A stretch of 14,287 nt of DNA from JAHJFW01 sp038065635 (GCA_038065635.1 JBBTQP010000012.1:1-14287), one strand, 5' to 3'. Positions 1 to 4,738 are shown, counted from the stretch's first letter. Made by a program: numbers and translations. The notes: generated from the letters alone by a model not told the origin.

Positions 1-10
1 GATTTTTTGT

Positions 11-45
11 CCCCCACAACAGCCCGCGGCTTCTATTAATTCGAA
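11..45 (+). repeat. Type-1 cassette repeat, copy 1
   Basis: The 27 bases at 11-37 are identical to 609-635, and the match continues to 45/643 with one mismatch. The core reads CCCCCACAACAGCCCGCGG, followed by CTTCTATT and then TTCGAA. A T-run (3-8) lies just upstream, which suggests the end of a terminator from a preceding module outside the window. The repeat sits directly before the promoter of the hicBA module. Function unknown; it could be an insertion or recombination boundary, or a shared regulatory site. Confidence 0.85.
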
Positions 46-55
46 GCGCACTCAA

Positions 56-84
56 TTGCCGTTCACTGCTCTTCATGATAATAT
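56..84 (+). promoter_or_regulatory. Putative promoter of hicBA, near-leaderless
   Basis: TTGCCG (56-61) and TAATAT (79-84) are separated by 17 bp, with an extended -10 TG at 76-77. The expected transcription start is about 90-91, only a couple of bases before the ATG at 93. This supports starting hicB at 93 and suggests an mRNA without a ribosome-binding leader. The -10 match is 4 of 6. Confidence 0.5.
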
Positions 85-92
85 TTTGTAAT

Positions 93-365
93 ATGTTGAC
101 CTACACCGTTAAGCTCGCGCCCCAAGCGGAAGGCGGTTACACCGTAACGGTGCCCGCATTACCCGGTTGCATAAGCGAGGGCGACACGCTTGATGAAACA
201 TTGCGCAATATTCAAGAAGCGATCGAGGGCTGTCTGCTTTCCTTGGTTAAGCGAGGAAAACAGATCCCGATAGAATTTTCGGCATACCGCGACGTTCACG
301 TCTCGCTGAAGAAGCCTCGTGCACAAAAACGCTTCCGATCGTATGCCAAAGTTGCCGCGCATTAA
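93..365 (+). CDS. hicB: HicB-family antitoxin
   Basis: Type II antitoxin expected to bind and inhibit the HicA RNase encoded next to it. The 90-residue product starts MLTYTVKLAPQAEGGYTVTV and continues with PALPGC (21-26), the classic HicB partial RNase-H-like fold with its GGYTVTVPALPGC signature, then a helix DTLDETLRNIQEAIEGCLL. It is a short form with no obvious separate DNA-binding domain at the C-terminus, which is merely basic. An ATG at 75 is in frame, but the family pattern and the promoter position favour 93. No Shine-Dalgarno sequence is seen. The end overlaps hicA by 23 nt, so the two are probably translationally coupled. Order is antitoxin first. Family call firm. Confidence 0.9.
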   Translation: MLTYTVKLAPQAEGGYTVTVPALPGCISEGDTLDETLRNIQEAIEGCLLSLVKRGKQIPIEFSAYRDVHVSLKKPRAQKRFRSYAKVAAH

Positions 366-567
366 ACCGAGGCTACTCATTCGCGCCCTGAAGAAAGCCG
401 GTTTTATTTTGGATCACGTCCATGGTAGTCATTACATTTTTTACAGGGACAACATTCCCCATTCCATCTCCGTTCCAGTCCATTCTCGCGACATGAAAAC
501 GGGAACTCTAAGTTCGATCTTGAAATCCGCAAACATATCCGCCGAAGAACTCCTCAAGCTTTTATAG
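343..567 (+). CDS. hicA: HicA-family mRNA interferase toxin
   Basis: Ribosome-independent mRNA-cleaving toxin of the HicAB type II system. The 74-residue protein has the family layout: N-terminal helix with IKPRLLIRALKKAGF (7-21), then GSHYIFYR (28-35). In this motif His30 is the expected catalytic residue in the double-stranded-RNA-binding-like fold. VPVHSRDMKTGTLSSILK (44-61) completes the domain. Length is typical. An in-frame ATG at 319 would add eight residues, but 343 gives the normal HicA N-terminus. The start lies inside the 3' end of hicB with no clear ribosome-binding site, consistent with coupling to antitoxin translation. Confidence 0.9.
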   Translation: MPKLPRIKPRLLIRALKKAGFILDHVHGSHYIFYRDNIPHSISVPVHSRDMKTGTLSSILKSANISAEELLKLL

Positions 568-608
568 TGCCGCTTTTCGGATGAACATTTCTTTAAGTAG
601 CTATTAAT

Positions 609-643
609 CCCCCACAACAGCCCGCGGCTTCTATTTATTCGAA
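609..643 (+). repeat. Type-1 cassette repeat, copy 2
   Basis: Copy of the repeat at 11-45: 27 identical bases, then one mismatch in the next eight. It lies 41 bp after the hicA stop and about 20 bp before the promoter of the next toxin-antitoxin module, so it forms the boundary between two modules. The distance from copy 1 is 598 bp. Confidence 0.85.
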
Positions 644-663
644 ACGATGCACTTATCGGAAAT

Positions 664-692
664 TTGATAGTTTCTCTTTGGCTCGCTATGAT
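664..692 (+). promoter_or_regulatory. Promoter of the vapC-type module, leaderless
   Basis: TTGATA (664-669), 17-bp spacer, TATGAT (687-692); both hexamers match the sigma-70 consensus at 5 of 6. The predicted start of transcription (about 699) is 2 bases before the ATG at 701, so the mRNA should be leaderless. No Shine-Dalgarno sequence precedes that ATG. Confidence 0.7.
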
Positions 693-700
693 AGCTACGC

Positions 701-868
701 ATGAATCAAGCGACCAAACAACGTGAACTTCGCCGAAACGCCACCGAATATCACTCGGACGATTGGCTTTGGGAAAAATTGCGAGGAATGTGGAAGCGAA
801 GCAAAATCGACCCAGTCGCCTATCAAAAACGTATACGCAAAGAGTCTGATGCGCGTCTTCGAAAATGA
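701..868 (+). CDS. Small putative antitoxin of a VapC toxin
   Basis: A 55-residue, very basic and charged protein beginning MNQATKQRELRRNATEY and ending RKESDARLRK. It lies directly upstream of a PIN-domain toxin, and its stop overlaps that gene's start in an ATGA (865-868), the classic coupled antitoxin-toxin arrangement. A strong promoter ends 8 bp before its ATG. I do not recognise the protein family and see no ribbon-helix-helix or AbrB signature. The antitoxin role is inferred from position, size and coupling. Its 5' coding sequence closely resembles that of the antitoxin-position gene at 3237. Confidence 0.75.
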   Translation: MNQATKQRELRRNATEYHSDDWLWEKLRGMWKRSKIDPVAYQKRIRKESDARLRK

Positions 869-1239
869 TCGTTCTTGATACCAACATCATTATCGCCTTC
901 TTGAAAGGCGATGCAACTATTAGTGCGTGGTTCGCTTCTCAACGTATTCGCGGGAGCGATATGTTAGGCATCTCGATAATAACCGTCACGGAATTGCTTT
1001 CGTTTCCGGATGCGACAGATGAGGATCTTCATTATATTCAGCGCTGGCTAAAATCATCCGTATGGATTTTACCGATAGATGAGCGCATCGCTATTCATGC
1101 CGGAGAACTCTGCCGAAAGTTTCGACTTAAAACGGCTGACGCTATTATTGCGGCAACCACGAAACACAATCGAGCCGCGCTTTTAAAGCGCGACAAGGAT
1201 TTTAAAAAAGTAAAAGATTTAAGTTTTGTTTCCTTGTGA
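865..1239 (+). CDS. vapC: PIN-domain ribonuclease toxin, VapC family
   Basis: Type II toxin RNase; family members cut tRNA or rRNA using divalent metal. The 124-residue protein begins MIVLDTNIIIAFLKG, with Asp5 as the first acidic ligand. It continues with TVTELL (Glu43), TADAIIAATTK (Asp92) and LLKRDKDF (Asp110/Asp112), giving the expected acidic set of a PIN domain. Length is usual for VapC. The start overlaps the upstream small gene by 4 nt (ATGA), so expression is coupled to the presumed antitoxin. A strong inverted repeat at 1259-1281 lies 20 bp after the stop. Confidence 0.93.
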   Translation: MIVLDTNIIIAFLKGDATISAWFASQRIRGSDMLGISIITVTELLSFPDATDEDLHYIQRWLKSSVWILPIDERIAIHAGELCRKFRLKTADAIIAATTKHNRAALLKRDKDFKKVKDLSFVSL

Positions 1240-1258
1240 TATCCCGCGCGTACAAAAA

Positions 1259-1285
1259 AATCCACGGTTAATCCGTGGATTATTT
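1259..1285 (+). terminator. Terminator-like hairpin after vapC
   Basis: AATCCACGG (1259-1267) and CCGTGGATT (1273-1281) form a perfect 9-bp stem with a 5-nt loop. An A-run (1254-1260) precedes it and a T-rich stretch follows, so it could act in either direction. It would end the vapC transcript. Confidence 0.65.
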
Positions 1286-1288
1286 GTT

Positions 1289-1325
1289 CCCCCGCACCGG
1301 CCCGTGGTTTCTATATTTTCGAAGA
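1289..1325 (+). repeat. Type-1 cassette repeat, copy 3 (diverged)
   Basis: CCCCCGCACCGGCCCGTGG then TTTCTATATTTTCGAAG aligns with the copies at 11 and 609, keeping the C-run, GCCCG, GG and TTCTAT...TTCGAA. The similarity to copy 2 seems to continue to a shared ATCGGA (1334-1339 against 655-660). It closes the second module, so the two modules are bracketed by three copies. Confidence 0.6.
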
Positions 1326-1335
1326 AACGCGCTCA

Positions 1336-1366
1336 TCGGAGAGAGTCAGATGAGTCTGTCTCTCCG
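1336..1366. repeat. Inverted repeat
   Basis: TCGGAGAGA (1336-1344 region) and its perfect complement TCTCTCCGA are separated by about 14 nt. It lies immediately downstream of the third type-1 repeat. Function unknown. Confidence 0.6.
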
Positions 1367-1398
1367 AACGCATATCAACCGCGGGCCTGTGTGGGGTG

Positions 1399-1437
1399 GC
1401 GAGCGTCCGGATGTGCAATCCGAACGCTCGCTCCTTT
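1399..1437 (+). terminator. GC-rich hairpin, terminator-like
   Basis: GCGAGCGT (1399-1406) pairs with ACGCTCGC (1424-1431). After a single C/A mismatch, CGGAT (1408-1412) pairs with ATCCG (1418-1422) around loop GTGCA. A short TCCTTT follows. It could be a weak terminator or just another palindromic repeat. Confidence 0.45.
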
Positions 1438-1463
1438 GTAGGGGCGCATGGTGATGCGCCCAG
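1438..1463. repeat. GTAGGGGCG palindromic repeat, copy 1
   Basis: GGGCGCAT (1442-1449) and ATGCGCCC (1454-1461) form a perfect 8-bp hairpin. The same GTAGGGGCG...CGCCC design recurs at 3713-3738 and 4635-4660. It resembles small dispersed palindromic repeats of bacterial intergenic regions. Confidence 0.65.
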
Positions 1464-1513
1464 AGTGCTTGATGAATTGTTTGAGGAGTCACCGGATCTC
1501 CTTTTCCTCTTTG

Positions 1514-1552
1514 CATTCCGAGCGAAGTAGAGGAATCCCTCGCTCGTTTTTT
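1514..1552 (+). terminator. CATTCCGAGCGAAG repeat forming a terminator
   Basis: CATTCCGAGCGAAG...AGGAATCC is a widespread small palindromic repeat type. Here CGAGCGA (1519-1525) also pairs with TCGCTCG (1540-1546), followed by six T (1547-1552), which makes a plausible Rho-independent terminator on the plus strand. It lies just past the stop of the minus-strand gene ending at 1554. A related sequence sits inside cca at 9406-9449. Confidence 0.55.
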
Positions 1553-1553
1553 C

Positions 1554-2714
1554 TTACCTCCGCCGTCCGCCGCCGAACTTCGCCGTGAGCGCGTCGAGCG
1601 TGGTCGTAACCTGCTCGGTACTCGCGGGCTTAACTTCATCCTTGGGCGGCTTCGGCGCGTTGGCGGACAACTTCTCCGCCCAGAACGTGACGGGCATGAT
1701 GTCCCGACCCGCGGCCCAGTCGAGGCCATGGTGGTCGACCCCGGGAAACTTCTCCGCGATCGCGATCGACCGCCCACCACGGCCATACGCCTCGTCGGCC
1801 TCCTCGCGCAGGAGCTGGAAGGTCTGCTGCCCGCGCACGCCGACCGCCTCCTTTACGAAAGCGTCGATTCTCTGCGCGAGAGCGAGATCCCCGAGGGGGC
1901 GGCTCGCGGGGGCACCGGGATACGGGTCCCACGCGAGCAGGTCGGCGAGCCGCGTACGCTCGACCAACTCCTCCTCGGACATCGGCGCCTTGGGCTCCGG
2001 ATCCTCGAACGAGGTTCCCGGGACCACGGCCACCGTCACCGAGACGTAGCCACCACCGTAACCGCTGGCGTGCGAGGCGGACATCACAGTGCCGACGATT
2101 CCGGCTACCTTGATGTTCTCCTTGATCCACCCCTTCTCCTTGTTGATGAGCCGAAGCTCCCCGTTGTGGTTGGGGATGCCCTTAGCACTCGTCCAGAATC
2201 CGTCCGCCCGCTGCGCGCGGGTGGGGGAACCGAACGAAACCACCACGGTCTCGGTGTCGGCCTTCGCCTCCACCTTGTCCGCCGCCTCGTCCAGTGCCGT
2301 GAGCTGCGCGTCGACCTCGTCGAGTGCCACGGCCGCCTTCGGCCTCCACTCCCTGAGGAACGACATCGCGCTCGGCACGGAGACGCCGAGGGCGTTCGCC
2401 ACGTCGGCCCAAGTGTCGATGGGCTTGCTCGCGCTGACCGCGCTTCGCAGACCTTCCACGAATTTGCCGGTCTCCCAGCCATCGCTGCCGCTGACGGCAC
2501 GGACGCCCTGGGCGAGCTCGAGCCGGAACGTGGTATGGGACCATTTCCCGTTCTTGTTGTAGTCCGTTCCTCGGACCACCACGACGCCGGGGATAGTCTC
2601 GCCCTTGAACGTAGTTATTGACTCACCCTTGATGAGGATGAGGAACGGGCGGCGACCGCGAGAACCGATTCCATCGGAGTAGGTGAGAGAGGCGGGGGTG
2701 CTGTTCGTCGTCAT
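1554..2714 (-). CDS. GC-rich orphan protein with possible helix-turn-helix
   Basis: I do not recognise a family for this 386-residue protein. The N-terminal part (11-70) looks like beta-strands, with GRRPFLILIKGESITTF and GVVVVRGTDYN. Residues 101-123 (TWADVANALGVSVPSAMSFLREW) have the shape of a helix-turn-helix. Residues 127-155 are an acidic helix. Residues 205-235 are glycine- and beta-rich, and the end is FGGGRRR. The start is well supported: GGAGGAG sits a few bases before the ATG, unlike most genes here. Third codon positions are almost always G or C, far from the neighbours, so recent transfer or unusual selection on codon use is likely. No signal peptide or membrane segment is seen. 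Possibly DNA-binding, by the helix-turn-helix only. Confidence 0.85.
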   Translation of the reverse strand: MTTNSTPASLTYSDGIGSRGRRPFLILIKGESITTFKGETIPGVVVVRGTDYNKNGKWSHTTFRLELAQGVRAVSGSDGWETGKFVEGLRSAVSASKPIDTWADVANALGVSVPSAMSFLREWRPKAAVALDEVDAQLTALDEAADKVEAKADTETVVVSFGSPTRAQRADGFWTSAKGIPNHNGELRLINKEKGWIKENIKVAGIVGTVMSASHASGYGGGYVSVTVAVVPGTSFEDPEPKAPMSEEELVERTRLADLLAWDPYPGAPASRPLGDLALAQRIDAFVKEAVGVRGQQTFQLLREEADEAYGRGGRSIAIAEKFPGVDHHGLDWAAGRDIMPVTFWAEKLSANAPKPPKDEVKPASTEQVTTTLDALTAKFGGGRRR

Positions 2715-2745
2715 TGGTCTCTCCTCCGCTCTTGTCCGTGCGAAC

Positions 2746-2761
2746 GATCCAGTTTTGGATC
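2746..2761. repeat. Inverted repeat upstream of the GC-rich gene
   Basis: GATCCA and TGGATC form a perfect 6-bp inverted repeat with a 4-nt spacer, 32 bp upstream of the ATG at 2714 (minus strand). It could be an operator or a leader hairpin. Confidence 0.45.
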
Positions 2762-2818
2762 ATTCAGGCTTTTGGCATAATTGCCTAGCGCCATATTCGC
2801 TTGAACTTGAGCCTGCTG

Positions 2819-2940
2819 CCACATTATGGGCATGGCTTTACTGAAAAAACTTCAGCAAAACCTTGCCCATGAGTGGGTGGACATTCGAGGTAGCCATACC
2901 TCGACCCGTTGTTTAGTCCACATAGCCTCGGTTCGCCGAG
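2819..2940. other. Cluster of adjacent hairpins, possible structured RNA
   Basis: 2819-2876 folds as a long imperfect hairpin: CCAC/GTGG at the base, ATGGGC/GCCCAT, then GG, TTT and CTGAA/TTCAG with three internal mismatches. 2877-2882 (GTGGAC) pairs with 2916-2921 (GTCCAC) and encloses the perfect hairpin TCGAGGTA/TACCTCGA (2885-2904). Then CTCGG-TTCG-CCGAG (2927-2940). Stems with almost no unpaired bases between them suggest selection on RNA structure, or a mobile element end. No known RNA family recognised. Confidence 0.45.
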
Positions 2941-3069
2941 ACGCGTTTGCGTTTCTTCTTCACCTCTCGATGAAGCTATCGACCGTTACGCACGGCCGTT
3001 GAAAGAAGTCCGATTTGATTCGCTCCTTGCGGGAGACGTCGTCTCGGTTGTTTTCTTTCTTCGGACTTG

Positions 3070-3096
3070 TCCCGCCTCTCGAGAGAGGCGGGATTT
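3070..3096 (+). terminator. Terminator-like perfect palindrome
   Basis: TCCCGCCTCTC (3070-3080) and GAGAGGCGGGA (3083-3093) form an 11-bp inverted repeat with a 2-nt centre, followed by TTT. It could stop plus-strand readthrough into the toxin-antitoxin module that follows, or be a small repeat. Confidence 0.55.
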
Positions 3097-3097
3097 C

Positions 3098-3166
3098 TCC
3101 GATCTGAAGTCCGGAAGAAGCTCTCGAGTTGTATGACTTTATGAGAGTTCCGGAATTCGGATCGGA
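3098..3166. repeat. Type-2 cassette repeat, copy 1
   Basis: Left arm TCCGATCTGAAGTCCGGA (3098-3115) and right arm TCCGGAATTCGGATCGGA (3149-3166) are inverted repeats matching at 16 of 18 positions. The 33-bp centre contains a smaller inverted pair (CTCTC/GAGAG). The same arms recur at 3691-3761, so the third toxin-antitoxin module is bracketed. Confidence 0.85.
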
Positions 3167-3199
3167 CGCCAACTTTTTCTGGTTGGCTAAATTATTACG

Positions 3200-3226
3200 T
3201 TGAAAATTAAGCATGTTTGTGATAAC
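3200..3226 (+). promoter_or_regulatory. Putative promoter of the relE-type module
   Basis: TTGAAA (3200-3205) and GATAAC (3221-3226) with a 15-bp spacer and an upstream TG (3218-3219). The short spacing makes it weaker than the promoters of the other two modules. A start of transcription near 3233 would again fall just before the ATG at 3237. Confidence 0.4.
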
Positions 3227-3236
3227 GTTTTTGCAT

Positions 3237-3419
3237 ATGATTACCGCCACAAAATCAAGAGCGACTAAACAACGTGCGCGACCTATTCCCACGAAACGCA
3301 GTGGCCGCAGAACCGATATGGACTCGCTTGAACAATATTCCAACCCTGAAGAAATCAAGCGCTCACTTGAGCGGGCATTGGACGACGCGCGACTCGGAAG
3401 ATTGCGGGCGACATTATGA
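3237..3419 (+). CDS. Small putative antitoxin of a RelE/ParE toxin
   Basis: A 60-residue basic protein with an N-terminal MITATKSRATKQRARP, a middle PTKRSGRRTD and a helical C-terminus SNPEEIKRSLERALDDARLG. I recognise no family. The antitoxin role comes from position: its stop overlaps the toxin ATG in an ATGA (3416-3419). A start at 3213 is also in frame (68 residues), but that lies upstream of the likely -10. The 16 bases at 3261-3276 match 710-725 in the other small antitoxin gene at 15 positions, both coding ATKQR. Confidence 0.72.
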   Translation: MITATKSRATKQRARPIPTKRSGRRTDMDSLEQYSNPEEIKRSLERALDDARLGRLRATL

Positions 3420-3673
3420 AAGTTCTTTACACGAATGAATTTCATAAAGAATTTGCATCGTTGCCGACGGATATCCAGTTGATGTATCACCGCCAAGAAA
3501 ATCTGCTCGTCATTAACCCGTTCGATTCGAGACTCCATGTAAAACCGCTGCGGAATTACGATGGAGTTTTTTCATTTCGCATTACAAGAAGGTATCGCGT
3601 CCTTTTTCGAATAGACCAAAACACGATTATTATTTGTTTATCTATCGGCCATCGCAAAGACGTCTACCGATAA
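3416..3673 (+). CDS. RelE/ParE-superfamily toxin
   Basis: An 85-residue type II toxin, starting MKVLYTNEFHKEFASLP, with the superfamily layout: two N-terminal helices, then a beta-sheet with basic residues. It carries HVKPLRNYDGVFSFRITRRY (41-60), then RVLFRI and the terminal IGHRKDVYR (77-85), the usual ending of RelE-like mRNA interferases. Arg55, Arg58, Arg59 and Arg61 are candidate RNA-contacting residues. RelE versus ParE (gyrase poison) cannot be settled by eye, but the HRKDVYR end favours a RelE-like RNase. Coupled to the small upstream gene by a 4-nt overlap. Confidence 0.88.
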   Translation: MKVLYTNEFHKEFASLPTDIQLMYHRQENLLVINPFDSRLHVKPLRNYDGVFSFRITRRYRVLFRIDQNTIIICLSIGHRKDVYR

Positions 3674-3690
3674 AATTTCGAATCTCACGC

Positions 3691-3761
3691 TCCGATCTGA
3701 AGTCCGGATGATGTAGGGGCGCGACCTTGTGTTCACCCTTTATTCCGAAATTCGGATCGGA
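3691..3761. repeat. Type-2 cassette repeat, copy 2
   Basis: Left arm 3691-3708 is identical to 3098-3115. The right arm (3744-3761) matches 3149-3166 at 17 of 18 positions. The centre differs completely from copy 1 and is occupied by a GTAGGGGCG repeat (3713-3738). It starts 17 bp after the relE-type stop, closing the module; unit spacing from copy 1 is 593 bp. Confidence 0.85.
3713..3738. repeat. GTAGGGGCG palindromic repeat, copy 2 (nested)
   Basis: GTAGGGGCG, then CGACCTTGTG, then TTCACCC. Its 3' half CCTTGTGTTC is shared with the copy at 4635-4660. It fills the centre of the second type-2 repeat, so one repeat appears to be embedded in another. Confidence 0.65.
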
Positions 3762-3762
3762 T

Positions 3763-3781
3763 GAGAAGCGTGCGGCTTCTC
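3763..3781. repeat. Short perfect hairpin
   Basis: GAGAAGC and GCTTCTC form a 7-bp stem with loop GTGCG, immediately after the second type-2 repeat. No T-run follows. It lies 46 bp past the stop of the minus-strand gene ending at 3827. Confidence 0.4.
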
Positions 3782-3826
3782 TCCGAGTGCTTTGTAGGAT
3801 ACCCCCTACTCTCCCAATTTGTGGGA

Positions 3827-4171
3827 TTAGAAGATGGCGTGCAGAATCGCCACCTCTCCTTCCCACCTGAGCCTGAGGAACCGTGGGAGCGTGACTCCTC
3901 GTGTCCACTCACTCCTCAAACCGGAAAAATGCCATTCCTCGTTAAATTTGCAGCCGGGCCCCTGCGGCCAAACCTCCATCTCGCGATTGCGGACCGAGAG
4001 TTCGTGAATATCTCGGTCTGCAACCACCTCCGCGAGCCACGCACTGATCGACATCGGGATTTCCCGAAATCTCTGCCAATCAGCCCCGTCCGAAAAATAT
4101 CGAATTAGATCAGCCGGGGTTGCCTTCATCGTAATACTCGCCATTTTCTGATCGGGTGGTTTATCTACCAA
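3827..4171 (-). CDS. Orphan small protein
   Basis: I do not recognise this 114-residue protein. It reads as a normal soluble protein, with ATPADLIRYFSDGADWQRF (18-36), MSISAWLAEVVADRDIHELS (40-59) and a tryptophan-rich second half (WPQG, EEWHF, SEWTRG, RLRWEG). The start is uncertain. TTG at 4171 has GAGG four bases upstream; ATG at 4144 (MASITMKATP) and ATG at 4129 (MKATPADL) have no Shine-Dalgarno. A competing plus-strand frame over the same bases is less protein-like. No partner gene is adjacent; it stands between the third toxin-antitoxin module and the small transcription unit at 4.7 kb. Confidence 0.6.
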   Translation of the reverse strand: MVDKPPDQKMASITMKATPADLIRYFSDGADWQRFREIPMSISAWLAEVVADRDIHELSVRNREMEVWPQGPGCKFNEEWHFSGLRSEWTRGVTLPRFLRLRWEGEVAILHAIF

Positions 4172-4704
4172 CCCGCCTCAAATCAAAGCGCCGTGCTCCT
4201 GCGTTGTTGCAGGTTTGCACCGCGCCCCGCTAAAGAGGACGTCGAGATTAATGCGATTTGGATGAATTTATTTTGATCCCTCGCGTTTAACGGACTTCCA
4301 CTTGAGCAGTATTTAATTGTCGAATGTTCGTCACTCTCTACAATTCGTCCAGACTCTTACGTGCGTCATCTTGTAGTAGCGACTGTCCCAGCGACGAATC
4401 TTGCGACTCATCGCGGGATGCACTCGTTACTACGAAGTCTCTCTGTGAAACTTCGAGGGCCACCACGATCCGTTTTCCATTCCGTCCCGACGCAATGTCG
4501 AGGCAGTTTTGGTATTCCGTCCGTGACCTCTCCCCTTCGCTAGAGCTATGGGGAGCAAGCAGAGACGCGGCTGATTGTCTTAGGATAAGGCCTCTCTCCT
4601 TTTCATTCTCCTAAAATTGCCAGCATCGCGATTTGTAGGGGCGTAACCTTGTGTTCGCCCAAGTTGAATGTGCTTTTGCCAAAAAGCGGCAAAGATCGAG
4701 GGTT
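4172..4704. other. Gene-poor region
   Basis: Nothing firm. Several overlapping open frames lie between 4324 and 4614. The most protein-like is on the minus strand (4338-4610, 91 codons open, stop at 4338), but it has no ATG and only GTG candidates at 4466 and 4463. A short hairpin CCTGC/GCAGG lies near 4199-4214. The third GTAGGGGCG repeat is at 4635-4660. It may hold a decayed gene. Confidence 0.45.
4635..4660. repeat. GTAGGGGCG palindromic repeat, copy 3
   Basis: GTAGGGGCGTAACCTTGTG then TTCGCCC. GGGCG and AAC pair with GTT and CGCCC around one bulged T. It is closely similar to copy 2 at 3713 and of the same design as copy 1 at 1438. Confidence 0.7.
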
Positions 4705-4738
4705 CTATAATGGAGAGAACTCACGATCTTTACCGCTT
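4676..4738 (-). terminator. Strong terminator of the small minus-strand unit
   Basis: Read on the minus strand, AAGCGGTAAAGATCG (4738-4724) pairs with CGATCTTTGCCGCTT (4698-4684) with one mismatch. After one more mismatch, seven further base pairs follow (including one G-U) around a 9-nt loop, and a T5 tract comes next. The stem overlaps the last codons and the stop of the ORF at 4705-4836, so terminator and coding end are interlocked. Confidence 0.75.

Larger units (their letters stand above)
1240..1553. other. Gene-free mosaic of hairpins and repeats
   Basis: No convincing gene is seen. In order it holds: a 9-bp inverted repeat (1259-1281), the third type-1 repeat (1289-1325), an inverted repeat TCGGAGAGA/TCTCTCCGA (1336-1366), a GC-rich hairpin (1399-1431), a GTAGGGGCG-type hairpin (1438-1463), and a CATTCCGAGCGAAG-type repeat ending in a T-run (1514-1552). 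The density of unrelated palindromes suggests repeated insertion of small elements at this boundary. Confidence 0.7.
2715..3236. other. Structured intergenic region
   Basis: No firm gene. The minus-strand leader of the upstream gene (2715-2730) carries GGAGGAG. The rest holds a series of inverted repeats (2746-2761, 2819-2876, 2877-2921, 2927-2940), a terminator-like palindrome (3070-3096) and a type-2 repeat (3098-3166), then the promoter of the third toxin-antitoxin module. A 56-codon plus-strand frame from 2832 and a 10-codon minus-strand frame (2869 to 2837) exist, but neither is convincing. Confidence 0.6.

Noticed and set aside
441..890. 149-codon minus-strand frame over hicA and the small antitoxin
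   Set aside because: It covers two modules with clear family matches or ATGA coupling on the plus strand, and has no ribosome-binding site.
11..1325. Type-1 repeats as integron attC sites
   Set aside because: The cassette-like layout fits, but the expected RYYYAAC/GTTRRRY core sites and the long imperfect palindrome of attC are not visible, and no integrase is in the window.
1585..2621. Long frames opposite and alongside the GC-rich gene
   Set aside because: Extreme GC content leaves few stop codons in other frames. Only the minus frame ending at 1554 has a strong ribosome-binding site and protein-like composition.
2832..3002. 56-codon plus-strand frame starting MALLKKLQQNLAHEW
   Set aside because: No ribosome-binding site or good promoter, and the first third is simply the long hairpin at 2819-2876.
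3761..4108. 115-codon plus-strand frame
   Set aside because: It overlaps the minus-strand frame 3827-4171, which has a more protein-like composition and a GAGG before its TTG start. Still not fully settled.
4324..4614. 96-codon plus-strand frame and the 91-codon minus-strand frame over the same bases
   Set aside because: Both are serine-rich and overlap each other. The minus frame lacks an ATG, and neither has a ribosome-binding site. Left as a possible decayed gene only.
4684..4738. TATAAT at 4706-4711 as a plus-strand promoter
   Set aside because: No -35 at a usable distance (TTGCCA is 24 bp away), and the hexamer lies in the loop of the minus-strand terminator hairpin.
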